From: A07HB70 sp964512675
GTDB taxonomy: Archaea > Halobacteriota > Halobacteria > Halobacteriales > Haloferacaceae
Assembly: GCA_964512675.1 (NCBI GenBank)
Contig: CAZEJR010000018.1
Span: 1-48,761 of the forward strand
Direction: 5' to 3'
Length of the DNA stretch: 48,761 nt
This document shows positions 16,657 through 27,517 of this stretch, one piece after another (the first letter of the stretch is position 1; every line of letters starts with the position of its first letter). A program made the translations under genes and the position numbers. Below the pieces are notes generated by a model that saw nothing but the letters and a program-made list of their open reading frames with translations, made no database searches and was not told the DNA's origin.

Positions 16657-18447
16657 GTGTCAGACCTCGGTGACTTCACCGACTTCCAGGGCGAGTCCGG
16701 GGACGCGCCGGCAGACGGCGAGGAGGACGACGGAGACGACGACACCTTCGAGTCGTACGACGTCGCCGCCGCGGGCCGGGACCGCGGTCTCGGCGCCGTC
16801 TCCGTCTCCGAGGGCCTCCGCGTCGCCGAGAACGGCGAGGACACCAGCCTCCGGGCGTTCGTCACGGTCGGCAACCGCGAGCGCGTTCGGCTCGGGACGT
16901 ACCTGACCGTCCCGTACCCGGACGACGAGGCGCTGTTCTGTCGCATCACCGCGCTGGAGTACGCCCAGGAGTTCCGGTCCGACGACGCGACCGAGATCCA
17001 CGCCCGCCGCGCGATGCGCCGGCAGGGAGTCGAGGAGCGTGACTACAAGTTCGTCGCGACGCTCGACCCCGTCGCCGTCCTCGCCGGCGAGGGGGCCGAC
17101 CTCTCCCGGCGCTCGACGGACCGCGTGCCCAAGCCCGGCGCCGTCGTGCGCGAGGCGAGCGACCCCGACCGGGTCAAGACCGGACTGAACATCCCCGCCG
17201 ACGGCGTCTTTCTCGGCCACCTCTCGGTCGGCGGCGAGCGCGTCGAGACCGCCGCCGACCCCCCGACCGTCGACTACCGCCTGAACGACGACGCCGCTGC
17301 CGGCGACCCCCTCGTCTTCCGGCACACCCTCGTCGCCGGCGGCACGGGGTCGGGCAAGACCCACGCGGCGAAGAACGTCCTCCGGCAGTTCCTCGCGCCG
17401 GACCGCACCTACCCGATGGACGACGGGCGAGAGGTCCGACCGGCGGTCGTCGTCTTCGACCCGCAGGACGAGTACGCCCAGATGCACGACGACAGCCCTG
17501 CGCTCTCCGACGAGTACGCCCGCCGCCTCGACCGGGAGGGGGTCGCTCACGGCGGCCACGACGACACCCTCGCGCTCGTCCCGAAGGTCGACGGGGCGAC
17601 GTATCCGGGCGAGGGACACCGGGCCGAACAGCAGCGGTTCACGCTCCCGTTCTCGATGGTCCGGGACCGGCCGTGGCTCGTCGCCGGCGCGAGCCTCAAC
17701 GACAACCAGTACGGCGGCCTCACGCACCTCGTCTCGCGCTTCTTCGACGAGACGGGCCCGGCGGGCACCTACCGCGAGTTCCTCGCCTTCCTCGACGATC
17801 CGGCCCTGCGCGAGGAGCTCAACGAGACCGGTCGCGTCCACGAGGCCACCTTCGACGCCGTGAAACGCCGTGTCCACGCCGCGCCCGGCGAGGTCTTCGA
17901 CACCGACGCGACGCCCGTCACCGACGCGGTCCACGACCTCGTCCGCCCCGGCGGACTAACCGTCGTACCGACCTACCACGTCACGAACTCTCGCGCCGCC
18001 GAGACGGTCGTGCTCGGCGTCGCCTCTCTCCTGGTCGACGAGACGCTGTCGAACGACCCCGACTACCCGCGTATCGACGAGACACCGGTCGTGGTAGGGA
18101 TGGACGAGGCGCACAACTTCCTCGCCGACGCCGACAGCGTCCAGGCCCGGAAGGTGATCGGGACGTTCACCGAGGCGGCAAAACAGGGCCGCAAGGAGCG
18201 ACTCGGACTGTTCCTGATAACCCAGGACCCACAGGACATCGCCGACCCGGTGTTCAAACAGGTGAACACCCGGGTCGTGCTGAACCTCGGCGACGAGGAC
18301 GCCATCCGGTCGGTGAACGTCCCCGCCAGTCTGGAGCGGAAGGTGCCGTACATGGAGCGCGGGCGGATGGTCGTCTACTCGCCGGACAACTCCGAGCCGG
18401 TGGAGGTGACGGGGCTGCCGGTCTGTGTCACCCGTCACGGCGACTGA
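16657..18447 (+). CDS. herA: HerA DNA translocase
   Basis: A 596-residue hexameric ATPase of the HerA/FtsK superfamily. An acidic N-terminal stretch is followed by a beta-barrel HAS domain, then Walker A GGTGSGKT near residue 230, FDPQDEYAQM, Walker B VVGMDEAHNF near residue 482, and the sensor region FLITQDPQDIADPVFKQ with the arginine further on. HerA pumps DNA ends into NurA for resection during recombination. GTG at 16657 (VSDLGDFTDF) is chosen because upstream in-frame codons are arginine-rich and unlike haloarchaeal protein. It is convergent with the KaiC-like gene. Confidence 0.93.
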   Translation: MSDLGDFTDFQGESGDAPADGEEDDGDDDTFESYDVAAAGRDRGLGAVSVSEGLRVAENGEDTSLRAFVTVGNRERVRLGTYLTVPYPDDEALFCRITALEYAQEFRSDDATEIHARRAMRRQGVEERDYKFVATLDPVAVLAGEGADLSRRSTDRVPKPGAVVREASDPDRVKTGLNIPADGVFLGHLSVGGERVETAADPPTVDYRLNDDAAAGDPLVFRHTLVAGGTGSGKTHAAKNVLRQFLAPDRTYPMDDGREVRPAVVVFDPQDEYAQMHDDSPALSDEYARRLDREGVAHGGHDDTLALVPKVDGATYPGEGHRAEQQRFTLPFSMVRDRPWLVAGASLNDNQYGGLTHLVSRFFDETGPAGTYREFLAFLDDPALREELNETGRVHEATFDAVKRRVHAAPGEVFDTDATPVTDAVHDLVRPGGLTVVPTYHVTNSRAAETVVLGVASLLVDETLSNDPDYPRIDETPVVVGMDEAHNFLADADSVQARKVIGTFTEAAKQGRKERLGLFLITQDPQDIADPVFKQVNTRVVLNLGDEDAIRSVNVPASLERKVPYMERGRMVVYSPDNSEPVEVTGLPVCVTRHGD

Positions 18448-18547
18448 GCGGCGCCCCCGACACCGGGGCTGTCACCGTTCGTCGGCTCTCGACGCCGTCG
18501 GGCGGGCGCGCCGGACCGCCGGGCACCGTGGCACCGACCCCGACCGA

Positions 18548-19561
18548 TCAGAAGATGTTCGCCTGCCGGTAGACGCTGATGCCGTCGTCGGTTATCTCGT
18601 AGGGCTTCGTCTCGCGGGAGTGGTTCGCGTCGCGGATCTTCTGGATCTCGAGCGCGAGACGCGTCTCCTGGAAGTCGGAGGGACGGACGTACTGGAGGAC
18701 GAACACGGCGTCCGCCAGGTACTCGATGATGCCGTACCGCGAGGTGTACGCCGACTCGGCGCTGGCCTCGCTCGTCACCATCGTCGTGACGCCCGCGCTC
18801 TTCAGCGCCCGGCTGAACTCGAACACCTCGGAGCGCCGCCGCGACGGCTCGTCGTACATCATCTCTAGCAGCGAGACGGAGTCGAGCACCAGCCGCGAGG
18901 CGCCGAACTCCTCGACGAGCGTCGGGAGGTCCGAGCTGATCGAACTGAGGCTGTTCGCCATCTCGACCGGGTCGATGTCGACGACGGCGAGGTCGCCGTC
19001 GTCCGCGTACGCCGAGAGTTCCCAGCCCTTCTCGTCTGCGGTGTCGAGAATCCGCCGTCGCGTCTCCTCCAGCGTGATGTAGACACAGCGTTCGCCCCGC
19101 TCCAGCCCGTGAGTGACGAACTGGAGGCCGAACGTCGTCTTCCCGGTGCCGGCGCTCCCGACCGCCGCCATCAGCGACCGCTCCGGGACACCGCCGAGGA
19201 TCATCTCGTCCAGCCCCTCGATCCCGACCTTCACCCGGTCGATATCCGACTCGAACCCCTCGTCGTCGAACCCGCCGCTGCCGCCGAACCCGCCGCCGAA
19301 CCCGGCGTCCCCGCCCGCGTCGGGGTCGCCGCCCGGCGTCGGGGCGTTCTCGAACGCCGTCGCGAAGTCGTCGAACTCCGCGTCCGTCTCGCCCTCGACC
19401 GCCGTCGCGTCCCCGGGCTCGCCGGCGCCGCTCGTCTCCTCGGCCTCGTCTGCCCGGTCGAACCACTCGGCTGGGCGCTGGTCGTCCTCCTCGTCGTCCT
19501 CGTCCGCCTCGTCTGCCTCTCGGAGCGCCCTGGTGAACCAGTCGTCGTCGCTCACGGACAC
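18548..19561 (-). CDS. KaiC/RadA-superfamily ATPase with long disordered N-terminus
   Basis: A 337-residue protein. Residues 1-105 are acidic then Gly/Asp-rich and probably unstructured. The RecA-fold KaiC domain follows: Walker A GSAGTGKTTF at about 135-144, an ETRRRIL segment typical of KaiC-like proteins, Walker B-like RLVLDSVSLLEMMY, and a C-terminal strand IRDANHSRETKPYEITDDGI that is common in single-domain archaeal KaiC homologues. Such proteins act in signal transduction or motility (FlaH is a relative), but this gene has no archaellum neighbours. GTG at 19561 is the start; another GTG at 19555 is equally possible. Confidence 0.85.
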   Translation of the reverse strand: MSVSDDDWFTRALREADEADEDDEEDDQRPAEWFDRADEAEETSGAGEPGDATAVEGETDAEFDDFATAFENAPTPGGDPDAGGDAGFGGGFGGSGGFDDEGFESDIDRVKVGIEGLDEMILGGVPERSLMAAVGSAGTGKTTFGLQFVTHGLERGERCVYITLEETRRRILDTADEKGWELSAYADDGDLAVVDIDPVEMANSLSSISSDLPTLVEEFGASRLVLDSVSLLEMMYDEPSRRRSEVFEFSRALKSAGVTTMVTSEASAESAYTSRYGIIEYLADAVFVLQYVRPSDFQETRLALEIQKIRDANHSRETKPYEITDDGISVYRQANIF

Positions 19562-19691
19562 CCCTCCGACACCGCCGCGAGCAGACGTATCACGTGTGAG
19601 TGTCGGCGGGCCGGCTATTCAACCTTGTCCGGCTCACGCGCTCCCGTCGCCGCTGTGGCGTCGACCCGCTCGCCGCCCTCGGCGCGGTCGG

Positions 19692-20228
19692 CTAGTCGCC
19701 GGCACGCGCCCGGATCGCCGCCACCGCAACACGGTCGGCGTGGGTGACGACCTGTGCCTCGACCGTCGCCGGCTCGACGCTCGTCCGCCGCGAGTGTGCG
19801 AGAACGACGTGGAGCACCTCGGGCGGCAGTCCCGCCCGCGCTGCCGGCACTACGCCGTAGTGAGGGTGACCCAGCAGCGCGTGGAGCGGCGTCTCGCTCC
19901 CGTCCGGCGGCGCGAACTCGTGGCACTTCGAGACGTCGTGGACTAGCGCCCCGGCCAGGACCAGGTCCGTCGAGACCGGCGCGTCGAACGTCCCGGCGAG
20001 TGCCTCACTCGCGGCGACGACGTCACGGACGTGGTCGGCCAGCCGCTCGTCGGGCACCCCCAGCTCCGCCTGGAGCGGCGGGAACCACGGCAGCTCGTCG
20101 AGCGTCCAGCCCGTCTCCGCGAGCGCGAGCGTCCACGCGCGGACGACCTGCGCCCGGAGCTCGTCGTCTGCGATCCGTTCGACGGCGGGAAACGCCTCGA
20201 CGACAGCCGCCTCGTGGTCGTCTGTCAC
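19692..20228 (-). CDS. HD-domain phosphohydrolase-like protein
   Basis: A 178-residue all-helical protein. Metal ligands of an HD domain can be traced: His in ADHVRDVVAAS near residue 66, the HD pair in ALVHDVSK at 97-98, HPHYG and HSRR further on, and Asp in VVTHADRVA near the C-terminus. Family members hydrolyse phosphate esters of nucleotides, but the substrate cannot be told. GTG at 20228 is preferred over the TTG at 20255 because the added residues look like promoter sequence. It starts 48 bp after the carB stop on the same strand and may share its transcript. Confidence 0.8.
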   Translation of the reverse strand: MTDDHEAAVVEAFPAVERIADDELRAQVVRAWTLALAETGWTLDELPWFPPLQAELGVPDERLADHVRDVVAASEALAGTFDAPVSTDLVLAGALVHDVSKCHEFAPPDGSETPLHALLGHPHYGVVPAARAGLPPEVLHVVLAHSRRTSVEPATVEAQVVTHADRVAVAAIRARAGD

Positions 20229-20276
20229 GGCGTCACCGACAGCGCGCCCCGTCAAAAGCGTTCTCGACGGCGAGGA

Positions 20277-23546
<3,270 letters not shown>

Positions 23547-23617
23547 CGTCGGCTGAAGTACGAACGCCGTAATAAGACCGACGGAACGACACGTCGGCCC
23601 CGTCGCCCGACCGGCGC

Positions 23618-23842
23618 TCAGGTGGCGAGTCGGTAGCGGTACGGCGAGCCCCGCACCACCTCGACGTCGCTCCGGTCGGCGTGACGGCCGAGCACCGTCG
23701 CGACGCGGTGCGGGGTCTCGACCCGCTCTGCTGCGTCCTCGTCGAGGAGCGACAGGATCTCCCGCGCCGTCAGCGGCTCGTCGGCCTCGGCGAGCACGCC
23801 GCGAAGCCACTCGAACTCGGGCTCGCGTCGACCGGATCGCAC
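23618..23842 (-). CDS. Small winged-helix-like protein
   Basis: A 74-residue protein reading as a helix-turn-helix with wing: FEWLRGVLAEADEPLTAREI...VETPHRVATVLGRHADRSDVEV, ending in a strand pair (GSPYRYRL). It resembles the small winged-helix proteins that help pre-set transcription or act as antitoxin-like regulators, but no partner gene is present. Start choice: GTG at 23842 rather than 23857, because an ATAAG box at 23866-23870 then lies at leaderless distance. It is 71 bp upstream of carB, so a role in carB regulation is possible. Confidence 0.65.
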   Translation of the reverse strand: MRSGRREPEFEWLRGVLAEADEPLTAREILSLLDEDAAERVETPHRVATVLGRHADRSDVEVVRGSPYRYRLAT

Positions 23843-23865
23843 GTGTCGTACACACACGGGAGCGA

Positions 23866-23870
23866 CTTAT
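23866..23870 (-). promoter_or_regulatory. TATA-like box of the small winged-helix gene
   Basis: ATAAG on the minus strand ends 24 nt before the GTG at 23842, matching the leaderless spacing seen for other genes in this window. Confidence 0.4.
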
Positions 23871-23911
23871 GATTCAGTGAGACAGCCGTCCTACGCGCGT
23901 CAGACAGCCGC

Positions 23912-24433
23912 TCAGATCCGCACGTCGTCGGCGGAGAGGTCGCGCTCGGCGCGGTAGCGCTCGACGAACTCGGACACGTCGAAGTCGAGCATCGAGGACT
24001 CGAACTCCCGCACCGCGTCGTCGTCTTCCGCGTGGCTCACCGCGTGCTCCATCACCTCGACGACGAGTTCGACGATCGCCTCGTGGAGGGTCCGCGAGTC
24101 GAACCCGCTCACCCACAGGAGCGCGTAGCCCAGCTCCGGGTCCTCGGTCATCTCGGCGACGGCCACTTCGTCCGGAAACTCCTCGACCACGAGGCCGAGC
24201 AGGTGGGGCGTGCCGAACTCCGGCATCTCCTCGCTCGTCGTCTCGACGGCCTCGCGTAGCGTCTCGACGACGACACCCGGCAGGAACCGCTCGGGAGGGT
24301 GGGCGTCGGTGACGACGGCGTGGGCGGCGCCACAGGCACAGCCGTACTCCCGCATCCCGAGGTCGAACGCGTCGGCCGGGACCCGCTCGCCACACGGTAG
24401 TTCGACCCCCTCTCCGTCGTCCGGCGTCGGCAT
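23912..24433 (-). CDS. DUF5815-type haloarchaeal protein
   Basis: A 173-residue soluble acidic protein. The N-terminal part holds a small zinc-finger-like CxC arrangement (ELPCGERV...MREYGCACGAAHAVV), followed by a helical domain. I recognise the pattern of the DUF5815 family, known from haloarchaea, whose role is not established as far as I know. It stands alone between the winged-helix gene and the two membrane-protein genes on the same strand. No signal peptide is present. Confidence 0.72.
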   Translation of the reverse strand: MPTPDDGEGVELPCGERVPADAFDLGMREYGCACGAAHAVVTDAHPPERFLPGVVVETLREAVETTSEEMPEFGTPHLLGLVVEEFPDEVAVAEMTEDPELGYALLWVSGFDSRTLHEAIVELVVEVMEHAVSHAEDDDAVREFESSMLDFDVSEFVERYRAERDLSADDVRI

Positions 24434-24469
24434 ACCCGTCGTATCGCCCCCGACGAGTTAAGCGGCGCG

Positions 24470-24754
24470 CTACCGCTCGGTGACGTAGACGACCGGCCCG
24501 ACGACGAGAAGCGCCATCCCGAGGAACAGGTAGACACTCGGCATCACCGTCACCGGCGTCAGCATGAACAGGAGGCCGAAGACGACCGTGTTGATGGCGA
24601 CGAGCTGTCGCGACCCCAGCGGCACCGCCCCGAGCGTCGTGAGCACGAACCCGAGTACCAGCACGTGCCCGAGGTGGTAGTCAAGGAGGAAGCTGTCGAT
24701 CACCTGGAGCGGGACCGCGAGCACGCCAGTCGATGACCCGGTGGCGATAATCAA
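24470..24754 (-). CDS. Small membrane protein, three spans
   Basis: A 94-residue hydrophobic protein with about three membrane spans (HVLVLGFVLTTLGAV, QLVAINTVVFGLLFML, SVYLFLGMALLVVGPVVYV). It starts with TTG at 24754, which overlaps the stop of the upstream gene as TTGA; this overlap is the reason to accept the rare start. Function unknown. Translation is probably coupled with the 95-residue protein before it, and the two may form a membrane complex. Confidence 0.7.
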   Translation of the reverse strand: MIIATGSSTGVLAVPLQVIDSFLLDYHLGHVLVLGFVLTTLGAVPLGSRQLVAINTVVFGLLFMLTPVTVMPSVYLFLGMALLVVGPVVYVTER

Positions 24755-25038
24755 GATTGTGTCTCCTCGCCGGCGTCGCTCTCGACGTCCTCCAGCCCGC
24801 GCGACGGGCCACCGATGTCCAGCGGGCGGATCCAGACGTACCAGACGACCAGCACCGTCCCGCCGTAGCCGAGTATCCAGACGACGGCGCCGAGGTCGTT
24901 CAGCCCCGCCTCGCCGAGCAGGCGGCGGACGACGCCCGTCCCCGCGACACCGACGAGCAGCACCGACCCGAGCAAGAGCGCCTCGCGGCCGAACAGGTCC
25001 GGGCGGTCCTCGTCGTCCCCGCTCTCGTCGTCTTCCAT
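24751..25038 (-). CDS. Small membrane protein, two spans
   Basis: A 95-residue protein with an acidic N-terminus (MEDDESGDDEDRPDLFGRE), two membrane spans (LLLGSVLLVGVAGTGVV and VVWILGYGGTVLVVWYVW) and an acidic C-terminus. No family recognised. It overlaps the next gene by 4 bp and is first in a two-gene unit. Upstream lies a long gene-free stretch. Confidence 0.7.
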   Translation of the reverse strand: MEDDESGDDEDRPDLFGREALLLGSVLLVGVAGTGVVRRLLGEAGLNDLGAVVWILGYGGTVLVVWYVWIRPLDIGGPSRGLEDVESDAGEETQS

Positions 25039-25866
25039 ATCACCGCTCGTGGCCCGACGCTACTCAATCGCTCGGTCTGCCGACACGGGGCAGGCTGTCC
25101 TCCGGTCTCTGGCCGGCACGAACGCCGTAGACACCGGTGTCGCTCCGGCACGTGCCGTTCCACGACGGTCTCATCACGGGCGCGTCGTCGGTCCACGACC
25201 GCTCGACGACGCGGGTCGCCCGCAGTCCACCCTCCCGTCGTCGGGCGTCACGGCTCATCCCTCACCGCTGTGACGAATCTAGCGGCGCTTCCCCGGCGAC
25301 TGTCGCCCGCGTTCCGGGCGTGGCGCTCCGCCCGTCCACCATCATCTCGCCCCGACCGGCGCGCCGTTGAAGCTGAATCGGGTGAAGAGACGTGCGTCTG
25401 TACCTGTCGGTCCGGCGTCGTGTCGAAGGCGGTTCAGACACTGCCTCAGTAGAACCGCCAGATCTGCTCTGCAGTCTGTACTACGAGTGTGTCGTCGCCG
25501 ACCCGCCGCCGTGTTCCGGCACTCGCTAGTAGACCCTGTACACGTACATCTGGAGATCGTATGCTGTGACACCGCCGGGAACGACATCCTCTGTGTCGAG
25601 TCTGAACAACCGGTAAAAGCCGAATCCGTCGATCGATCACGCGTATCTGAGCGGTTCGGTCTTTTCGCTGGCGACGAGAATAGAGGGGTGAATGAACTTG
25701 TGCGCGTCTACGCCGGCTCTGTAGGTTCGCTAGCAGATCGCCACTCCTGGTATGGACGACGCGAACACCCAGTGTCTCCCACGGAGTCCGTTGGCGTGCC
25801 CGATACGCACGCCTGGTGGTTGCTCAGCGCAGAAGTAGAAAGTTGTCTAAGAGAGACGCCTGTTCC
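25039..25866. other. 828-bp stretch without a recognisable gene
   Basis: Open frames here lack haloarchaeal acidic composition and GC-ending codons, so I call none. The left part holds a 12-bp perfect palindrome at 25146-25157 and a 10-bp stem with 13-nt loop at 25181-25213. From about 25560 the sequence becomes less GC-rich than its surroundings, as does the following pilin gene, which suggests imported or decayed DNA. Confidence 0.5.
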
Positions 25867-26307
25867 TCAGCTAGGCGACTCCTGTTGTCCGAGTGTCGCA
25901 GAGGACTGGTTGTTAGTGCCCTGCCAAACGACGCGGATTGTTTCACCCTCTTCATACGCAAAATCAGAATACTCGTTACCGGCAGTAACGTTGTTTACAA
26001 CCTGACCATTGCCGGCGGCGGGACTGACCCAATCCGCCCGGGTGGATCCATTACTTACCGCGAGGTAGCCAGTGTTGTCGCCGAGTTCAAGCCTGTCACC
26101 GCCGCTGTGAGTGATGTCAACTGTAGTATTGTTTATATTGAATTCGAAGTCGAACGACGCACTGGGCGTGGACTGTACGTTCTGGCCGAGTCCGAGGACG
26201 AAGGTGCCGATGACGGCGGCGAGAATCACCGTGATGGCGACCATCAGGATGACGCCGATCACCGGGCTGACCGCCCGATCCTCGGTCAAGAGTATCTTGA
26301 GTTCCAT
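25867..26307 (-). CDS. Type IV pilin (archaeal pilin N-terminal family)
   Basis: A 146-residue pilin. The N-terminus MELKILLTEDRAVSPVIG leads into the H-domain VIGVILMVAITVILAAVIG, the strongly conserved assembly helix of haloarchaeal PilA-type pilins; the prepilin peptidase should cut before RAVSPV. The rest is a beta-rich head with several Asn-X-Ser/Thr sites (NNTTVD, SNGSTR, NNVTAGN) that could be N-glycosylated. No biogenesis ATPase or membrane gene is nearby, so it would rely on machinery elsewhere. Codons ending in A or T are more common than in neighbours, pointing to a separate origin. Confidence 0.88.
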   Translation of the reverse strand: MELKILLTEDRAVSPVIGVILMVAITVILAAVIGTFVLGLGQNVQSTPSASFDFEFNINNTTVDITHSGGDRLELGDNTGYLAVSNGSTRADWVSPAAGNGQVVNNVTAGNEYSDFAYEEGETIRVVWQGTNNQSSATLGQQESPS

Positions 26308-26619
26308 TGTCGTTTTCGCCACCCGCGATCGGTACCCCGGGCTGGCTCGTCTCAACTTTGCCCATTTAGTTAATAAACGTAGCGACATCTTACTACTCGC
26401 GAGAGCGCGAGCCCAATTCGGCTCTCGTTCTCGGTCAGGAGGTTCGGACTCGCGCTCGCCCTGCGGTCGACGGCAGACGGCTCCCCGTGCCGGCACGCTC
26501 CGGCCGGGCCCGTCTCTGGCGCTCTCCGGAGTATCGACTCGACTCGCCCTCCGGCGACGGTCCAGTCTGGTCGTCGGCAGAAGCGATGAGGTGGCTGGGG
26601 AGGGACGCCGCCCGTAGAG
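26308..26619. other. Spacer between tRNA-Ile and the pilin gene
   Basis: 312 bp with no gene seen. The part next to the pilin carries its promoter box; the middle has a 7-bp stem with 14-nt loop at 26400-26427 (CGAGAGC/GCTCTCG) and a short palindrome GTGCCGGCAC near 26485-26495. Confidence 0.45.
26372..26377 (-). promoter_or_regulatory. TATA box of the pilin gene
   Basis: TTTATT on the minus strand sits 65-70 nt before the pilin ATG, implying a 5' leader of about 40 nt. No Shine-Dalgarno sequence is visible in that leader. Confidence 0.4.
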
Positions 26620-26693
26620 TGGGCCGACGCGGATTTGAACCGCGGACCTCCCGGTTATCAGCCGAGCGCTCAACCTAACTGAGCTATCGGCCC
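26620..26693 (-). tRNA. tRNA-Ile (anticodon GAU)
   Basis: A 74-nt tRNA on the minus strand. The acceptor stem pairs GGGCCGA with UCGGCCC, and the discriminator base is A at 26620. The anticodon loop CUGAUAA gives anticodon GAU, which reads AUC/AUU. The T-arm contains GUUCAAAUC. No intron is present and CCA is not encoded. A TTTAGG box at 26728-26733 is the likely promoter, overlapping the end of fxsA. tRNA 3' ends are common integration sites; the pilin region lies just downstream of this one. Confidence 0.95.
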
Positions 26694-26703
26694 GGGCGAG
26701 CGC

Positions 26704-26721
26704 ACTCCGGCGTAGCGGAGT
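26704..26721 (-). terminator. Hairpin between fxsA and tRNA-Ile
   Basis: A 6-bp stem ACTCCG/CGGAGT with a 6-nt loop begins 8 nt after the fxsA stop. It may end or process the fxsA transcript before the tRNA. Confidence 0.3.
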
Positions 26722-26728
26722 CTCGAAC

Positions 26729-27241
26729 CTAAACGTTCCCCTTCGAGCCGGAGCCGGAGCCGGCCTCGTCGTCCTCTGTCCGGTAGTCCTCCGGGTCGAG
26801 GTCGACCGTCTCGTCGGCACCGGGGAACCCGCCCGTCCACGCCGCGCCCGAGACGGTGCCAGCGACCCGGTCGTCGAGGTACGGCACCACGACGGAGCGC
26901 TTCAGGACGACCCGGACGGGCGCCCGCGTCGGCGGGAGCGCCAGCAGGAACCCGAGCGCGTCGGTGACGAGGCCGGGCGTCAGCAGGAAGGCGCCGGCGG
27001 CGACGAGCAGGGCGCCGTCGAGCAGTTCGTCTGCCGGCGGTTCGCCGCGCCGGAGCTTCGCGCCCGCGGTCCGGAGCGTGTGCCGCCCCTCCGCTCGGAC
27101 GAGGAGCGTCCCGAGCAGCCCCGTCAGTACGACGAGCGCCACCGTCGCGGGCCAGCCGAGGGCGTCCGCGACGACCACGAGGAGCGCCGCGTCGGCGAGC
27201 GGGATCAGGAGCAGCCCCGCGAACACCCAGCGAAGTCGCAT
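26729..27241 (-). CDS. FxsA-family membrane protein
   Basis: A 170-residue protein with the FxsA core: an N-terminal span (WVFAGLLLIPLADAALLVVV), a second span (ATVALVVLTGLLGTLLVRAEG) and a third in LLVAAGAFLLTPGLVTDALGFLLALPPTR. The motif FLLTPGLVTDALG is typical. FxsA proteins are cytoplasmic-membrane proteins of poorly known function (E. coli FxsA modifies phage exclusion). ATG at 27241 is the family start; an in-frame upstream codon at 27292 lies at the end of the neighbouring insertion element. The Asp/Glu/Ser-rich C-tail is soluble. Confidence 0.87.
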   Translation of the reverse strand: MRLRWVFAGLLLIPLADAALLVVVADALGWPATVALVVLTGLLGTLLVRAEGRHTLRTAGAKLRRGEPPADELLDGALLVAAGAFLLTPGLVTDALGFLLALPPTRAPVRVVLKRSVVVPYLDDRVAGTVSGAAWTGGFPGADETVDLDPEDYRTEDDEAGSGSGSKGNV

Positions 27242-27286
27242 ACGACGAGTCGACCCGGCGCGCCCAAATGCCTTGTCGTCGCCTCT

Positions 27287-27352
27287 TGACATCCTCTCAC
27301 CCCTGAAGGGGTGGAATTCCTCCAGTGGGGACGTCTGCTACGCCGTCCCCAC
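27287..27352 (-). ncRNA. Candidate reRNA/omega-RNA scaffold at the tnpB 3' end
   Basis: TnpB proteins use an RNA made from the 3' end of their gene and the element's right end. Here that end keeps two intact hairpins: 27325-27352 (9-bp stem GTGGGGACG/CGTCCCCAC, 10-nt loop, spanning the tnpB stop codon) and 27298-27313 (6-bp stem, 4-nt loop), then the right-end motif. The following bases, toward fxsA, would be the guide. Retention of these folds in a dead gene is noteworthy; expression is not known. Confidence 0.35.
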
Positions 27353-27463
27353 GGAGGCGAGTTTCCCGTCGCCGGTACTCCGGTCTGTGCGCTTCCCGCT
27401 GGGACGTGCCCGCTCGGTGGAGCGTGGTGACTTCGACCACTCGTGGTCGTCCCACGTGAGGCG

Positions 27464-27517
27464 TACTCGAAAACGCGGAGCGTTTTCGCTATCCCGGAGA
27501 TCGGTGATTTCCGAGGA
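27464..27517. repeat. Double-hairpin insert A in tnpB 1
   Basis: A 54-bp in-frame block between the codons for ARPV and RLTWDDHEW, which I expect to be adjacent in this TnpB family. It holds a 21-nt hairpin at 27468-27488 (9-bp stem CGAAAACGC/GCGTTTTCG, loop GGA), a 6-nt spacer, and a 19-nt hairpin at 27495-27513 (8-bp stem with one G-T pair, loop GGT). Confidence 0.55.

Noticed and set aside
25583..25592. GACATCCTC in the gene-free stretch, similar to the tnpB right end
   Set aside because: Only nine bases match and there is no tnpB remnant beside it, so it is probably chance.
25367..26005. A 212-codon plus-strand frame opposite the pilin region
   Set aside because: The composition is not haloarchaeal, with many Cys/Arg/Ser, and it overlaps the well-supported pilin on the other strand.
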